Shown: positions 1 through 9,581 of the stretch, piece after piece
Layout: every line of letters starts with the position of its first letter
Numbering within the stretch: position 1 is the stretch's first letter
IMG/VR virus record: IMGVR_UViG_3300010885_028920
Location: 1 to 49,322 of that record
From: a virus
Strand: one strand, 5' to 3'
Length of the DNA: 49,322 bases
Translations under genes and position numbers: made by a program
The notes under the pieces: model-generated
What the model was told of the DNA's origin: nothing
The model's input: only the letters and a program-made list of their open reading frames with translations
Database searches by the model: none

Positions 1-25
1 CAATTAATTTATTTACAATAAAATT

Positions 26-952
26 ATGAAGGGGGAAAAAATTTTTATTACAGGAGGAGCCGGTTTTTTAGGTAAAAATTTAATAGAAAAACTATACAGG
101 GATAATGAAATTACAGTTTATTCAAGAGATGAATCTAAACATTATTATTTAAAAAAATATTATCCTAAAGTAAATTTTGTAATAGGTGATGTTAGAAATA
201 AAGATTTATTAATACGAAAAAGTTATGGACATAGTGTTGGTATTTTTGCAGCGTCACTAAAACAAATTGAAGCGTGTAATGATAACTTTGAGGAAGCTAA
301 GTCAATTATTGTTGATGGAGCGATTAATTCAAGGATTGCCGCAGAAACAAATAAATTTAAATCAGGTTGTTTTATTTCATCAGATAAAAGTAGAGCCGCT
401 ACAACTATATACGGAGCAATGAAATATGTTGCTGGTGAATCATTTATAGCTAATAGTTCTGAATGTAATCTTACAACTGCAATATATGGTAATGTTACAA
501 ATTCAACAGGTTCAATTATCCCTCTAATTTGGGATTTCATTAAAAATAATAAGGAAATTGAATTATATAATCCAAACATGACAAGATTTTTATTAGATGT
601 TGATGATGCGATTGATTTGATTTTAAAAACCGTAAATTATACTAATTGTAATGTTATACCTGTTGCAAAATCTTTCTTGATTAAAGATTTGTTTGACATT
701 TTCAAAGAAAATTTCGGGTTAAAATATAAAATAACTAACGAGAGAACCGGTGAAAAAATTCATGAAATAATGTCTTCATCTGAAGAAATTAGAAGAATGG
801 AATATAGTGTAAAAGACAATTTATATTTACTCTATCCTAATAAAATTATCAATAAAATTAATTTTAGTAATAATGAGTATTCTTCTAAAGATAGCTGTAT
901 CACTAAAGAAGAATTATACAATTATTTAAATAGTAAAAATTTTTTCAGATGA
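26..952 (+). CDS. CapE/FnlA-like UDP-sugar 4,6-dehydratase/epimerase (SDR)
   Basis: 308-residue extended short-chain dehydrogenase. The NAD(P)-binding loop GGAGFLG is at residues 10-16, a catalytic SSDK segment at about 118-121 and Y129-x3-K133 (YGAMK). Downstream TRFLLDVDDA and RTGEK (about 240) match the polysaccharide-biosynthesis subgroup that includes PseB and CapE/FnlA, which dehydrate UDP-GlcNAc at C4/C6, some with C5 epimerisation. It is the first visible gene of a ten-gene + strand glycan operon and overlaps the next by 4 nt (ATGA), so the two are probably coupled; CapE and the RmlD-like CapF work as a pair in UDP-FucNAc synthesis. The third enzyme of that pathway (a 2-epimerase) is not in the window. 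Exact substrate is inference. Confidence 0.8.
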   Translation: MKGEKIFITGGAGFLGKNLIEKLYRDNEITVYSRDESKHYYLKKYYPKVNFVIGDVRNKDLLIRKSYGHSVGIFAASLKQIEACNDNFEEAKSIIVDGAINSRIAAETNKFKSGCFISSDKSRAATTIYGAMKYVAGESFIANSSECNLTTAIYGNVTNSTGSIIPLIWDFIKNNKEIELYNPNMTRFLLDVDDAIDLILKTVNYTNCNVIPVAKSFLIKDLFDIFKENFGLKYKITNERTGEKIHEIMSSSEEIRRMEYSVKDNLYLLYPNKIINKINFSNNEYSSKDSCITKEELYNYLNSKNFFR

Positions 953-1749
953 AAATCATAATTTTTGGTTCAAATGGTATGTTAGGAACATACCTTACTA
1001 AAGTTTTAGGTGAAAAATACTCGGTAGTTTCTTTAACAAGAAATGATATTGATATTACAAAATCTTCTGAAACAGAAATTTTAAATTTTTTAGAAAAAAA
1101 TGTTACAAAAGATGACATTATAATAAACTCATCAGGTATCATTAAGCAAAGAAAATATGAAATTTGTGATATGATCCAAGTTAACAGTCAGTTTCCAAAT
1201 TATTTAAGTAAATTTAAAAAGATTACTGAATGTAACATAATTCATATTACTACAGATTGTGTTTTTAATGGTTTGAAAGGATATTACGTTGAAAACAATA
1301 ATCACGACTGTTTTGACGAATATGGAAAAACAAAATCTTTAGGTGAAAACGAATCAATAACTATCATTAGAACTTCAATTATAGGTGAAGAATTACAAAA
1401 TCAGAAATCATTGGTTGAATGGGTTAAATCACAATCTAATAAAAATATCTTTGGATATACAAATCATTTATGGAATGGTGTAACTTGTTTAGAATTGTCA
1501 AAATATATTGATGATATTATTTCTACAAATAATTTTTGGGTTGGTGTTAGACATGTTTTTTCCCCAACTATAGTATCTAAATTTGAATTAGTTAATATGA
1601 TTAATAAAATCTATGATTTAAATATTAAAATTGAACCTAAAGAAACTGATGAAAAATGTTTTAGAAATTTATCAACTAATTTTACAAATCCAATAAAAAA
1701 AGAATTGTTTGAACAAATAACTGAAATGAAAAATTTTAATTTGAAATGA
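949..1749 (+). CDS. RmlD/CapF-like NAD(P)-dependent sugar reductase
   Basis: 266-residue SDR protein with the dinucleotide loop GSNGMLG at residues 7-13, a TTDCVFNG segment and YGKTK at about 125-129, all typical of the RmlD family (dTDP-4-dehydrorhamnose reductase and relatives, including the N-terminal part of CapF/FnlB). It starts inside the stop of the CapE-like gene and overlaps the next gene by 4 nt, so it is an internal cistron. With its neighbour it probably reduces the 4-keto sugar made by the first gene. No rmlA, B or C is visible here, so dTDP-rhamnose synthesis is less likely than a UDP-sugar role. The product is inferred. Confidence 0.75.
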   Translation: MKIIIFGSNGMLGTYLTKVLGEKYSVVSLTRNDIDITKSSETEILNFLEKNVTKDDIIINSSGIIKQRKYEICDMIQVNSQFPNYLSKFKKITECNIIHITTDCVFNGLKGYYVENNNHDCFDEYGKTKSLGENESITIIRTSIIGEELQNQKSLVEWVKSQSNKNIFGYTNHLWNGVTCLELSKYIDDIISTNNFWVGVRHVFSPTIVSKFELVNMINKIYDLNIKIEPKETDEKCFRNLSTNFTNPIKKELFEQITEMKNFNLK

Positions 1750-2666
1750 TAACAACAAATTTAACAGGTAACCTAGGAAATCATATGTGGCAATATGCTG
1801 TATGTAGGACTGTTGCCGAAAAACTAGGATATAGATGGGGTATTAACCCATCACCAACACATGATTATCATTCTGGTATGAATCAAATGTATTTCATGGA
1901 TGTTTATTTTGGTGATCCTATTGAGAACATTCAAAATAATTTTTATGAAAAATGGATTACTTATTTAGGGGTTGGTGAAACTATTAATATTACACCACTT
2001 GATAAAAATATTTGGGGAATTTCAGATAATACCCATATTTGGGGAGATAATGGGGCTTTCGGAGCCATCCTTCAGAGTGAAAAATATTTTGATGGATATG
2101 AGACTAACGTTAAAAGTTGGTTTAAAATTAAAAACGAATACGAAATCAATTATAACAATAAATTGAAAGAGTTGGGTATTGAGTTAGATGATAATACTTG
2201 TGTGATTAATTTTAGAGGTGGTGAGTATAGAAACATACCACAAGTTTTATGTCGTAGAGAATATTGGAGAAGTTCAATTGAATCCATGTTAAAATTAAAT
2301 CCTAATATGAGATTCATTGGGATATCTGATGATCCAGAATTTGCGAATAGTTTTATGCCATTCCAAATACCTTTTTATCATATAGATATCGGTTTTGACT
2401 TTTATGTAATTAATAAATCAAAATGGGTTATTTTATCTAATTCAACATTTGGTTGGTGGGCTGCGTGGTTAAATGATCGTAGTAATAAGATTATTGCTCC
2501 GAAATATTGGGCATCACACAATAATAGTAATGGATATTGGTCTGTAGGGGAGAGTTATACTAAAGGGTTTGAATATATGGGTAGAGATGGTAAATTATAT
2601 GATTATGATAGTTGTAAAAATGAATCTGAAAGATATAATAGGGATAATAATATAGTTTATGGGTAA
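1746..2666 (+). CDS. GT11-family (alpha-1,2-fucosyltransferase-like) glycosyltransferase
   Basis: 306 residues. The N-terminal GNLGNHMWQYA (8-18) and C-terminal SNSTFGWWAAWLN (about 231-243) are hallmarks of glycosyltransferase family 11, which transfers fucose from GDP-fucose. The donor-binding motif, normally HxRRGDY, reads NFRGGEY (about 156-162): one Arg is kept but His, the second Arg and Asp are replaced. GDP-fucose should be available because the last two genes of this operon encode GDP-mannose dehydratase and GDP-fucose synthase. It overlaps both neighbours. The fold call is firm; the altered motif leaves donor specificity open. Confidence 0.75.
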   Translation: MITTNLTGNLGNHMWQYAVCRTVAEKLGYRWGINPSPTHDYHSGMNQMYFMDVYFGDPIENIQNNFYEKWITYLGVGETINITPLDKNIWGISDNTHIWGDNGAFGAILQSEKYFDGYETNVKSWFKIKNEYEINYNNKLKELGIELDDNTCVINFRGGEYRNIPQVLCRREYWRSSIESMLKLNPNMRFIGISDDPEFANSFMPFQIPFYHIDIGFDFYVINKSKWVILSNSTFGWWAAWLNDRSNKIIAPKYWASHNNSNGYWSVGESYTKGFEYMGRDGKLYDYDSCKNESERYNRDNNIVYG

Positions 2667-3519
2667 ATTAACAATCATATCAATTTTTGATTTAAATGAA
2701 GATTTTATTAAATTACAATATAATAGTATAAAAAAAAATATTAAATGTGATCATGAATATATCATATTTAATAATGCTAAAGAAAATACTCAGAAAGAAA
2801 AAATTCAAAAAATTTGTGATGAACTACAAATTGAGTGTATTGATTTAATCTCAGGTAATGGTGGTCCGTCTGATATTGCTGGAATAGCGTTAAATAACGC
2901 ATTTCTTTATTTAAAAGAAAAAGAATATGTCTTTAAGATTGATTCTGATATGTTTTTCATAAATGACGTTGATTTATTGTCGTATATTGATAAATACGAT
3001 ATAATCTACATACCAAATACGGATAATACCATTATTTGGTCGGGAGTTTTTGGATTCAGTAATAAAATATTAAACAATAAATTAAATTTTCTACCAGTTA
3101 GAACCATAGGTGATACTTTTTGTGAGAGTAAAAAACTATTAGAAAATAAAGATTACAGTAGATTCAAATTTGAATTGTTTAATTTAATTGACTATAGAGA
3201 ATCAGAACTAATAACAAATTATAACACAGATTGTGTAATTAATTACTTACCTGATGGTGAGATATCACATATTGAAAAACCACATTATTTAGAAATGTTT
3301 GACTTATCAAATAATTTTACAACCTACAAAAGGATGTATAAAATGTTATCCGAGTCTTGTTTTCCTGAACCATTTGTCGTAGATTTAATTATGATAAATA
3401 ATAAAGATTTCATTTTTCATTTTAAGTCAGGAAATTGGTCAACATCATTAACTGAACAATTTATTAATGATAAAAAAGAAGGTTTAAAAAAATTATTAAA
3501 AAAATATGAAAGTTTATGA
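2659..3519 (+). CDS. putative GT-A fold glycosyltransferase
   Basis: 286 residues. The N-terminal half has the alternating strand and helix pattern of a nucleotide-sugar-binding domain, and D95-S-D97 (DSDM, preceded by a YVFKI strand) looks like the DxD metal/donor motif of GT-A enzymes. The next residues, running to GVFGFSN, also fit this fold. I cannot assign a CAZy family. It overlaps the GT11 gene by 8 nt and the GT17 gene by 14 nt, so it belongs to the same coupled glycan operon. Donor and acceptor are unknown. Confidence 0.6.
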   Translation: MGKLTIISIFDLNEDFIKLQYNSIKKNIKCDHEYIIFNNAKENTQKEKIQKICDELQIECIDLISGNGGPSDIAGIALNNAFLYLKEKEYVFKIDSDMFFINDVDLLSYIDKYDIIYIPNTDNTIIWSGVFGFSNKILNNKLNFLPVRTIGDTFCESKKLLENKDYSRFKFELFNLIDYRESELITNYNTDCVINYLPDGEISHIEKPHYLEMFDLSNNFTTYKRMYKMLSESCFPEPFVVDLIMINNKDFIFHFKSGNWSTSLTEQFINDKKEGLKKLLKKYESL

Positions 3520-4408
3520 TAGTTTCTTATTCTTTAATGAACTTGATTTATTAGAGATTAGACTAAATATGGTTTATCCGGTGGTTGATCATATTATTAT
3601 TAGTGAATGTGATACCACGTTCTCAGGTTTAAAAAAACCATTTTACTTTGAAGAAAATAAGACACAGTTTGAGCCGTTTTTAGATAAAATTATACATATA
3701 AAACATATTAATGTTGATGATATTAATTTAGTTGAGACAAATTATCCTGATAAGGATAATCCTATGTTTCAAGAAATTATCACACATTATAAGAGAAATA
3801 TTCCTGAGTTTGGTGGATTACCTAATTGGTATAGAGATTTTTTACACCGAGAATTAGTAAAGATGGGTATGACAAATTGTGATGATGAGGATATTATCAT
3901 TTTTAGTGATTTAGATGAAATACCAAACCCTGAAAAGATTACAGAAATTTTGAACACTATGGATTTGGATAAGAATTATTGCTTACTAGGTGATTGTCAT
4001 AATTTTTATGTAAATAATGTTTGTCATACTAATTGGTATGGACCTGTAATCACTAAGTTTAAAAACATAAGAGGTAAATCAATCGGAGAATTTAGATTAC
4101 AAAGGTATAATTTTGAATTAATTCAGGACGCATCGTGGCATTTAAGTTTTGTTGGTGGGTCTGAGAGAATTAGAACTAAAATAGTTAGTTGGGGACATCA
4201 AGAATTTAATAACACGAGTATTTTAAATGGGGTTGATAGTAAATTATCAAATAATAGTGACCTGTTCAATAGAACAAACAATACGTATAACGATTCAATG
4301 CAAACATTCTTCTTTGAGAAAATGAAACCGATTGATATTAATGGTTATTATCCTGAAAATATTGTTAGACTGATTGAAGATAAGTTTCCTTATTTAGTTA
4401 AAAAATAA
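3506..4408 (+). CDS. GT17-family glycosyltransferase
   Basis: 300 residues. The start (MKVYDSFLFFNELDLLEIRL) and the central FSDLDEIPNP (about 133-142) match glycosyltransferase family 17, whose characterised eukaryotic members are beta-1,4-N-acetylglucosaminyltransferases; bacterial and viral members are mostly uncharacterised. The DLDE segment probably binds metal and the sugar nucleotide. It overlaps the preceding gene by 14 nt and is followed after 4 nt by the three-domain fusion gene. The linkage formed cannot be predicted. Confidence 0.75.
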   Translation: MKVYDSFLFFNELDLLEIRLNMVYPVVDHIIISECDTTFSGLKKPFYFEENKTQFEPFLDKIIHIKHINVDDINLVETNYPDKDNPMFQEIITHYKRNIPEFGGLPNWYRDFLHRELVKMGMTNCDDEDIIIFSDLDEIPNPEKITEILNTMDLDKNYCLLGDCHNFYVNNVCHTNWYGPVITKFKNIRGKSIGEFRLQRYNFELIQDASWHLSFVGGSERIRTKIVSWGHQEFNNTSILNGVDSKLSNNSDLFNRTNNTYNDSMQTFFFEKMKPIDINGYYPENIVRLIEDKFPYLVKK

Positions 4409-4412
4409 AAAT

Positions 4413-6989
4413 ATGAAAAAAATAGTAGTAATTGGTGGTTTAGGATATATTGGTACTGAACTTTGTAAACTTTTATCGGGTGAGTCTTGGTACTACAACA
4501 TCATCGTATATGACAACAGATTCATGTCCGACAAAGTAAAACAGATTAGGGAATGGGGAATGGATTTTATCCAAGGTTCTATTTTAGACGAAACTCTTTT
4601 ATCTAGTGTTTTAGAAAATGCAGATATAATTTATCATTTAGCAGGTATTACTGACGTGGCTTATACTAAAACCGAAAGTAATAAAGATAAAGATGATGAG
4701 ATAAAAAGAGTTGGTATTGATGGAACACGTAATGTTATCAAATATAGTCCTACCAAATCTAAGATAATCTTTCCTTCAACTCACGTAGTTTATGAAGGGT
4801 TTGAAACGGCCATGTTTGATTTAGATGAATCAGTTGAGACAACTCCTGTATTAACATATTCAACAGGTAAGGATATTTCCGAAAAAGATTTATTTTATTC
4901 TGATAAAAATTTCATAGTAGTTAGGTTATCATCAGTATATGGTTTATCAAGTGATACTATGAGAACCAATATCATGCCTAATCTATTTTCAAAAATAACC
5001 TCTCAAAATGGTATTATAAAATTATTTTCAGGTGGAGTACAAATTAAAAGTTTAGTTTCAGTATTTGATGTGGTTAGAGTAATGAAATTTTTATCTGAGT
5101 CCAAATACAACAGAGAAATTTTCCATATTTCCAAAGAAAATGTTACAATAAAGGATGTTGCGGAGATTTGTAAAAAAATAAACCCAAACGTCACTGTAAT
5201 TGAGACTGAGGATGAAATACCAAATTTGGGATATACTATCTCAAATAAAAAAATACTATCAACTGGTTTTGAATTTAAATATGATTTAGAAAACTGTATT
5301 AAAGATATGATCCTTGCTTGGTCTGAAAAGTCGTTACCTGAAGATTTAGAATATAAGATTAAGGGTGGTAAAGAGTTTATTGATGACCGAGGTAAAATAT
5401 CAAACTATGAACTAACCGAACCAATTAATTTAATTGGGTATATTGAATCTAAAAAAGGTACTGTTAGAGCCAACCACTATCATCCAGTACAAGAACAAAA
5501 ATGTCTTTTAATTAAAGGGAAATATGTTAGTGTGATTAAAGATTTAATGAATGAGGATTCAAAATTAGAAACAAGAATAATCAATGAAGGAGATATTGCC
5601 GTTATTAAACCTAACGTTGCACATACTATGGTGTTTCTTGAAGACTCTATTTTTCTTAATTTAGTTAGAGGTGAGAGAGAACATGAAAATTATGGAATAA
5701 CTCACACAATCCCATATACACTAGTTGATGAACAAATGAGACAGGATATTATCTCAAACTACTCATCTAATTGTCGTTCTTGTGGTAATCAAGAATTAAT
5801 GGATGTTGTTAGTCTAGGGTTATCCCCATTGGCTAATAATTTATTAGATAGTAAAGATTCTAGCTGTGAGACATATCCATTAGAAATGAAATATTGTCCA
5901 AATTGTCATAACTGTCAATTATCATATATTGTTGAGCCGTCAAAAATGTTTGACAATTATCTATATGTATCATCAACAACCGATTCATTTAAAAAACATT
6001 TTCAAAACGCGTCGTCTAAATACGTTGATATTTTTAACTTAAATGAAAAAAGTTTAGTATTAGATATAGGAAGTAATGATGGTATTGCTTTAAAACCATT
6101 TAAGGATTTAGGGATTGGGGTTATCGGGGTAGAACCCGCTAAAAATCTATCAAAACTAGCCAATGATAATGGTATTGAAACTATAAATTCATACTTTGAC
6201 GAATCAATAGTTCAAGAAATATTAAAAAATAAGGGAACTTGTGATATTGTTACAGCATCTAATGTTTTTGCACATTCAGATAAATTAAAAGATATTACTG
6301 AAAATGTTTTTAAACTATTAAAGGATGATGGTTCATTTATTATTGAGGTACAATATTTGTTAAATACTATAACTGATTTAACGTTTGATAACATTTACCA
6401 TGAACACGTCAATTATTGGTCATTCACATCAATATTTAATTTTTTCAGAAATATGGGTTTAATGGTTTATGATGTTGAGTGGATAAATACTCATGGTGGT
6501 TCTATACGTGTATATGTTACAAAGGACATTAAGGTTACTGAAGTAAGTAAAAATGTTCAGAATTTCTTAAACCGTGAAAAAGAAAACGGATTATTAGATT
6601 ATAATACCTATAAAGATTTCGGTAAAAAAATAAACACTTTAAGGTCAAACGTTATTAACAATTTCAAGAGACTAAAACAAAAATATAACATTATAGCTGG
6701 TTATGGATCACCCGCTAAAGCAACAACATCATTAAATTTCTTCAATATTAATCATAATTACATTGATTATATTATTGAGGATAATTCATTGAAAATAGGT
6801 AAGTATATACCTGGTGTTAATATACCGATTAAAGATAAGAATTATACTTATGAGAATTTACCAGGTATTGTAGTTGTTTTGGCTTGGAACTTCTTTGAAG
6901 AAATCGTTAAGAACAACGAACATTTAATAAAAATGGGAGTTAAATTTATAAACATAAAAGATTTACAAAATCCAAATTTTGAATTATGA
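4413..6989 (+). CDS. three-domain fusion: SDR epimerase + sugar-isomerase-like cupin + C-methyltransferase
   Basis: 858 residues in one uninterrupted frame. Residues 1-300 are an extended SDR nucleotide-sugar epimerase/dehydratase (GGLGYIG near the start). About 318-435 is a small cupin with HYHPVQEQ and HTMVF metal-site-like histidines, resembling the WxcM/FdtA and RmlC-like sugar-isomerase domains. About 450-858 is a deoxysugar C-methyltransferase: a four-Cys zinc site (CRSCG at 454 and CPNCHNC), the SAM motif VLDIGSNDG (about 549-557) and a YHEHVNYW segment typical of the TylC3/NovU family. Three steps on one NDP-sugar intermediate (ketosugar formation or epimerisation, isomerisation, C-methylation) would be channelled. 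Its overlap with the FkbM gene is 4 nt. Confidence 0.8.
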   Translation: MKKIVVIGGLGYIGTELCKLLSGESWYYNIIVYDNRFMSDKVKQIREWGMDFIQGSILDETLLSSVLENADIIYHLAGITDVAYTKTESNKDKDDEIKRVGIDGTRNVIKYSPTKSKIIFPSTHVVYEGFETAMFDLDESVETTPVLTYSTGKDISEKDLFYSDKNFIVVRLSSVYGLSSDTMRTNIMPNLFSKITSQNGIIKLFSGGVQIKSLVSVFDVVRVMKFLSESKYNREIFHISKENVTIKDVAEICKKINPNVTVIETEDEIPNLGYTISNKKILSTGFEFKYDLENCIKDMILAWSEKSLPEDLEYKIKGGKEFIDDRGKISNYELTEPINLIGYIESKKGTVRANHYHPVQEQKCLLIKGKYVSVIKDLMNEDSKLETRIINEGDIAVIKPNVAHTMVFLEDSIFLNLVRGEREHENYGITHTIPYTLVDEQMRQDIISNYSSNCRSCGNQELMDVVSLGLSPLANNLLDSKDSSCETYPLEMKYCPNCHNCQLSYIVEPSKMFDNYLYVSSTTDSFKKHFQNASSKYVDIFNLNEKSLVLDIGSNDGIALKPFKDLGIGVIGVEPAKNLSKLANDNGIETINSYFDESIVQEILKNKGTCDIVTASNVFAHSDKLKDITENVFKLLKDDGSFIIEVQYLLNTITDLTFDNIYHEHVNYWSFTSIFNFFRNMGLMVYDVEWINTHGGSIRVYVTKDIKVTEVSKNVQNFLNREKENGLLDYNTYKDFGKKINTLRSNVINNFKRLKQKYNIIAGYGSPAKATTSLNFFNINHNYIDYIIEDNSLKIGKYIPGVNIPIKDKNYTYENLPGIVVVLAWNFFEEIVKNNEHLIKMGVKFINIKDLQNPNFEL

Positions 6990-7645
6990 AAATTTCTGAA
7001 TTTTTAGAAAAAAATAAACAAGAATTTAAACCTTGGTTAGAGGATAATGACCAAGGAATGGTTGAATTAAAAATTTTAAAATATCTGACCGATATTGAAA
7101 ATGGTGTATTTGTTGAAGCGGGGGCTCACGACGGCTTATTTCAATCAAATACCAAAATACTTGAAGATTTGGGATGGAGAGGTGTGTTAATTGAACCTTC
7201 TGAAAGTGCCTACCAACAATGTATAAATAATAGAAAGTGTATTGTGGAACACGCAGCATTAGTTCCCTTTGATTTTCCTTATGATAAAATCAGAGGGAAT
7301 TTTGATGGGACCCCTCGTTCATCAGTCTTTGATGGGACAATGTATACAGTACCAGCCAAAACCCTTGATTCTATCTTAAAATCACATAACATAACAGAAG
7401 TTGATTTACTAACGTTAGACGTTGAGGGGTTTGAATTACAGGTTCTCAATGGTGTTAATTTTAATGACATTAATTTTAAATTTATGTTAATTGAGGTTAA
7501 TTCTAATTCTTATAGTTTAGAAACTTTAGAAAATTTCTTATTAGAAAAAGGTTATGTCAAGATTGCAAACATCTCAAACTTTACTTTTGAGAATACACCA
7601 GGATGGCCTGGGACACATCAAGATTATTTATTCAAAAAAATATGA
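6986..7645 (+). CDS. FkbM-family SAM-dependent methyltransferase
   Basis: 219 residues. Motif I FVEAGAHDG (about 41-50), an acidic IEPS after the second strand and LLTLDVEGFE (about 139-148) are diagnostic of the FkbM family, which O-methylates sugars or related hydroxyls using S-adenosylmethionine. It is internal to the glycan operon, overlapping the three-domain fusion gene by 4 nt and the next glycosyltransferase by 4 nt. It probably caps or decorates the glycan built by the neighbouring transferases; the hydroxyl modified is unknown. Confidence 0.8.
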   Translation: MKISEFLEKNKQEFKPWLEDNDQGMVELKILKYLTDIENGVFVEAGAHDGLFQSNTKILEDLGWRGVLIEPSESAYQQCINNRKCIVEHAALVPFDFPYDKIRGNFDGTPRSSVFDGTMYTVPAKTLDSILKSHNITEVDLLTLDVEGFELQVLNGVNFNDINFKFMLIEVNSNSYSLETLENFLLEKGYVKIANISNFTFENTPGWPGTHQDYLFKKI

Positions 7646-8616
7646 AATTATTAGACCCAACAATTATTAGAGATTTAGTTGATTATTCTTTTGGGGATCA
7701 ATCAAGTAATGTTCATAACTTATGGGATGGATATATGAACAAAGCAAACTCAACAAATCAAGATTTTCTATCTAAGTGTGAAATATTCAAAAACAATAAA
7801 TCAGTTATGACTCTTTTCATTGATAATATTAGATTATATAAAAGAGAAGGGATTAAATACACCAAGATTGAATTATCAAATGAGTCTTCAAAACAATATA
7901 AAGACAATAGAGTAAAAGAGTTGGGTGATCAAGATTTGTTATTTCTTTGTTCTACAATACCTGATGTTAAATTTATTATTTTCACAGGTTTTGAAGATAC
8001 TCAAATAGATGATGAAATCTTTGATAAAATCCCTGAAAATGTTTTAGCGGTTTATGCGTCCAACTCAATATCACATGGAGGTAAAGTAATTCCAATACCT
8101 TACGGAATACAAAGAAAACTTAATCCGTATGATATGAGACAAGATATCTTAAGTAATAATATTAATTCTAAGATTAATCCTGAGAAACTACTCTATATTA
8201 ACCATAATGTTAATACTAATCCGGAAAGAATATCCATTAATGAAAGATTCATTAATGAGCCTTGGGTTACAACTGAGACCCCTAAAAGTAGTAATCCTAA
8301 TGATTACCAAAATTATCTCAATAAAATTAAAAATCATAAATTTATGATTTGTCCTGATGGTAATGCTATAGGTTGTGAATGTCATCGTGATTGGGAAGTA
8401 ATTTATATGAGAAGAGTACCAATAGTAAAAGACTCTCCTTATTTACGTAAAATTTTTGAGGGTATTCCTGTGTTGTTTGTAAACTCTTTTTTAGATGTTA
8501 GTGAAGAACTATTATTAAATAATAATGATTTATATGAATCAATGCAAACTTTTGATTTGAATAGATTAGATTTTAATAAGATTTATTTTGATATTTTAAA
8601 AAAATTTTCAGTATGA
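7642..8616 (+). CDS. exostosin/GT47-like glycosyltransferase
   Basis: 324 residues from the ATG that overlaps the FkbM stop (ATGA); an upstream ATG at 7603 would overlap that gene by 43 nt and is less likely. The C-terminal half contains CPDGNAIGCECHRDWE (about 237-252) followed by a RRVPIVKDS segment and FEGIPVLFV. This is the GT-B donor-site pattern seen in exostosin-domain (GT47-like) proteins, where a conserved acidic residue precedes the strand of the donor pocket. The N-terminal part is not recognisable. Sugar specificity is unknown. Confidence 0.55.
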   Translation: MKLLDPTIIRDLVDYSFGDQSSNVHNLWDGYMNKANSTNQDFLSKCEIFKNNKSVMTLFIDNIRLYKREGIKYTKIELSNESSKQYKDNRVKELGDQDLLFLCSTIPDVKFIIFTGFEDTQIDDEIFDKIPENVLAVYASNSISHGGKVIPIPYGIQRKLNPYDMRQDILSNNINSKINPEKLLYINHNVNTNPERISINERFINEPWVTTETPKSSNPNDYQNYLNKIKNHKFMICPDGNAIGCECHRDWEVIYMRRVPIVKDSPYLRKIFEGIPVLFVNSFLDVSEELLLNNNDLYESMQTFDLNRLDFNKIYFDILKKFSV

Positions 8617-9581
8617 AAAAATGTTTAATAACAGGTATTAATGGACAGGACGGCTCATACCTTTCCGAATTTTTATTAAATAAGGGTTACGAGGTTCATG
8701 GCACACTTAAAAGAAATTCTGTTTCAGAAAATCAAACTTCAAGATTAGAAAATATATATGATCAGGTTAAGTTACATTATGGTGACTTAACTGATATGTC
8801 ATCACTTATATCTGTAATACAGAAAGTAATGCCGGATGAAATATATAACTTAGCTGCACAATCACACGTTAGAATATCATTTGATCAACCATTATACACT
8901 GCAAATGTAACAGGTATTGGTACTTTGAATTTATTAGAGGCGGTTAAACTTATAAAACCAGATACCAAAATATACCAAGCGTCGTCGTCAGAAATGTTTG
9001 GTAACTCGATAGATTCGGACGGATTTCAAAGAGAAACGACACCAATGAACCCTGTATCACCATACGGATGTGCTAAAGTATTCAGTTATAACATTTGTCG
9101 TAACTATAGAAACTCTTATGGAATGTTCATTTCAAATGGGATTTTGTTTAATCACGAATCACCAAGACGAGGGACTAACTTTGTAACAAATAAGGTATGT
9201 AAAGAAGCGGTTAAAATTAAATTGGGAATATCTAACGAATTAAAACTTGGTAATCTTGACGCAACTAGAGATTGGGGACATGCAAAAGATTATGTTAAAG
9301 CTATGTGGGAAATACTACAACTTGAACAACCCGATGATTTCGTTTGTTCAACAGGAATTTCACATTCAGTTAGAGAACTTTGTCAATATGTTTTTTCTAA
9401 GTTAGATTTAAATTGGTCTGATTATGTAAAACAAGATGAAAAATTTTTAAGACCTGAAGAATTGAATGACCTAAAAGGTGATTCGTCTAAATTAAAAAAC
9501 GCAACAGGTTGGATTCCTGATTATACTTTTGAGAGTATGTTAGATGAAATGATACAATATTGGTTAGAATATTATGGATGA
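8613..9581 (+). CDS. gmd: GDP-mannose 4,6-dehydratase
   Basis: 322 residues, close to the usual length for this enzyme. It converts GDP-D-mannose to GDP-4-keto-6-deoxymannose with bound NADP. Visible motifs: TGINGQDG (7-14, usually TGITGQDG), NLAAQSHV, SSSEMFG (about 124-130) with the catalytic Ser and Glu, YGCAK (151-155) with the catalytic Tyr and Lys, and NHESPRRG plus the RDWGHAKDYV segment, all near-diagnostic for Gmd. The next gene is GDP-fucose synthase, overlapping by 8 nt, so together they make GDP-L-fucose from GDP-mannose, which must come from the host. Confidence 0.95.
   Translation: MKKCLITGINGQDGSYLSEFLLNKGYEVHGTLKRNSVSENQTSRLENIYDQVKLHYGDLTDMSSLISVIQKVMPDEIYNLAAQSHVRISFDQPLYTANVTGIGTLNLLEAVKLIKPDTKIYQASSSEMFGNSIDSDGFQRETTPMNPVSPYGCAKVFSYNICRNYRNSYGMFISNGILFNHESPRRGTNFVTNKVCKEAVKIKLGISNELKLGNLDATRDWGHAKDYVKAMWEILQLEQPDDFVCSTGISHSVRELCQYVFSKLDLNWSDYVKQDEKFLRPEELNDLKGDSSKLKNATGWIPDYTFESMLDEMIQYWLEYYG

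Noticed and set aside
7603-7641. Upstream in-frame ATG for the GT47-like gene
   Set aside because: It would overlap the FkbM gene by 43 nt, while ATG 7642 makes the ATGA overlap typical of this operon.
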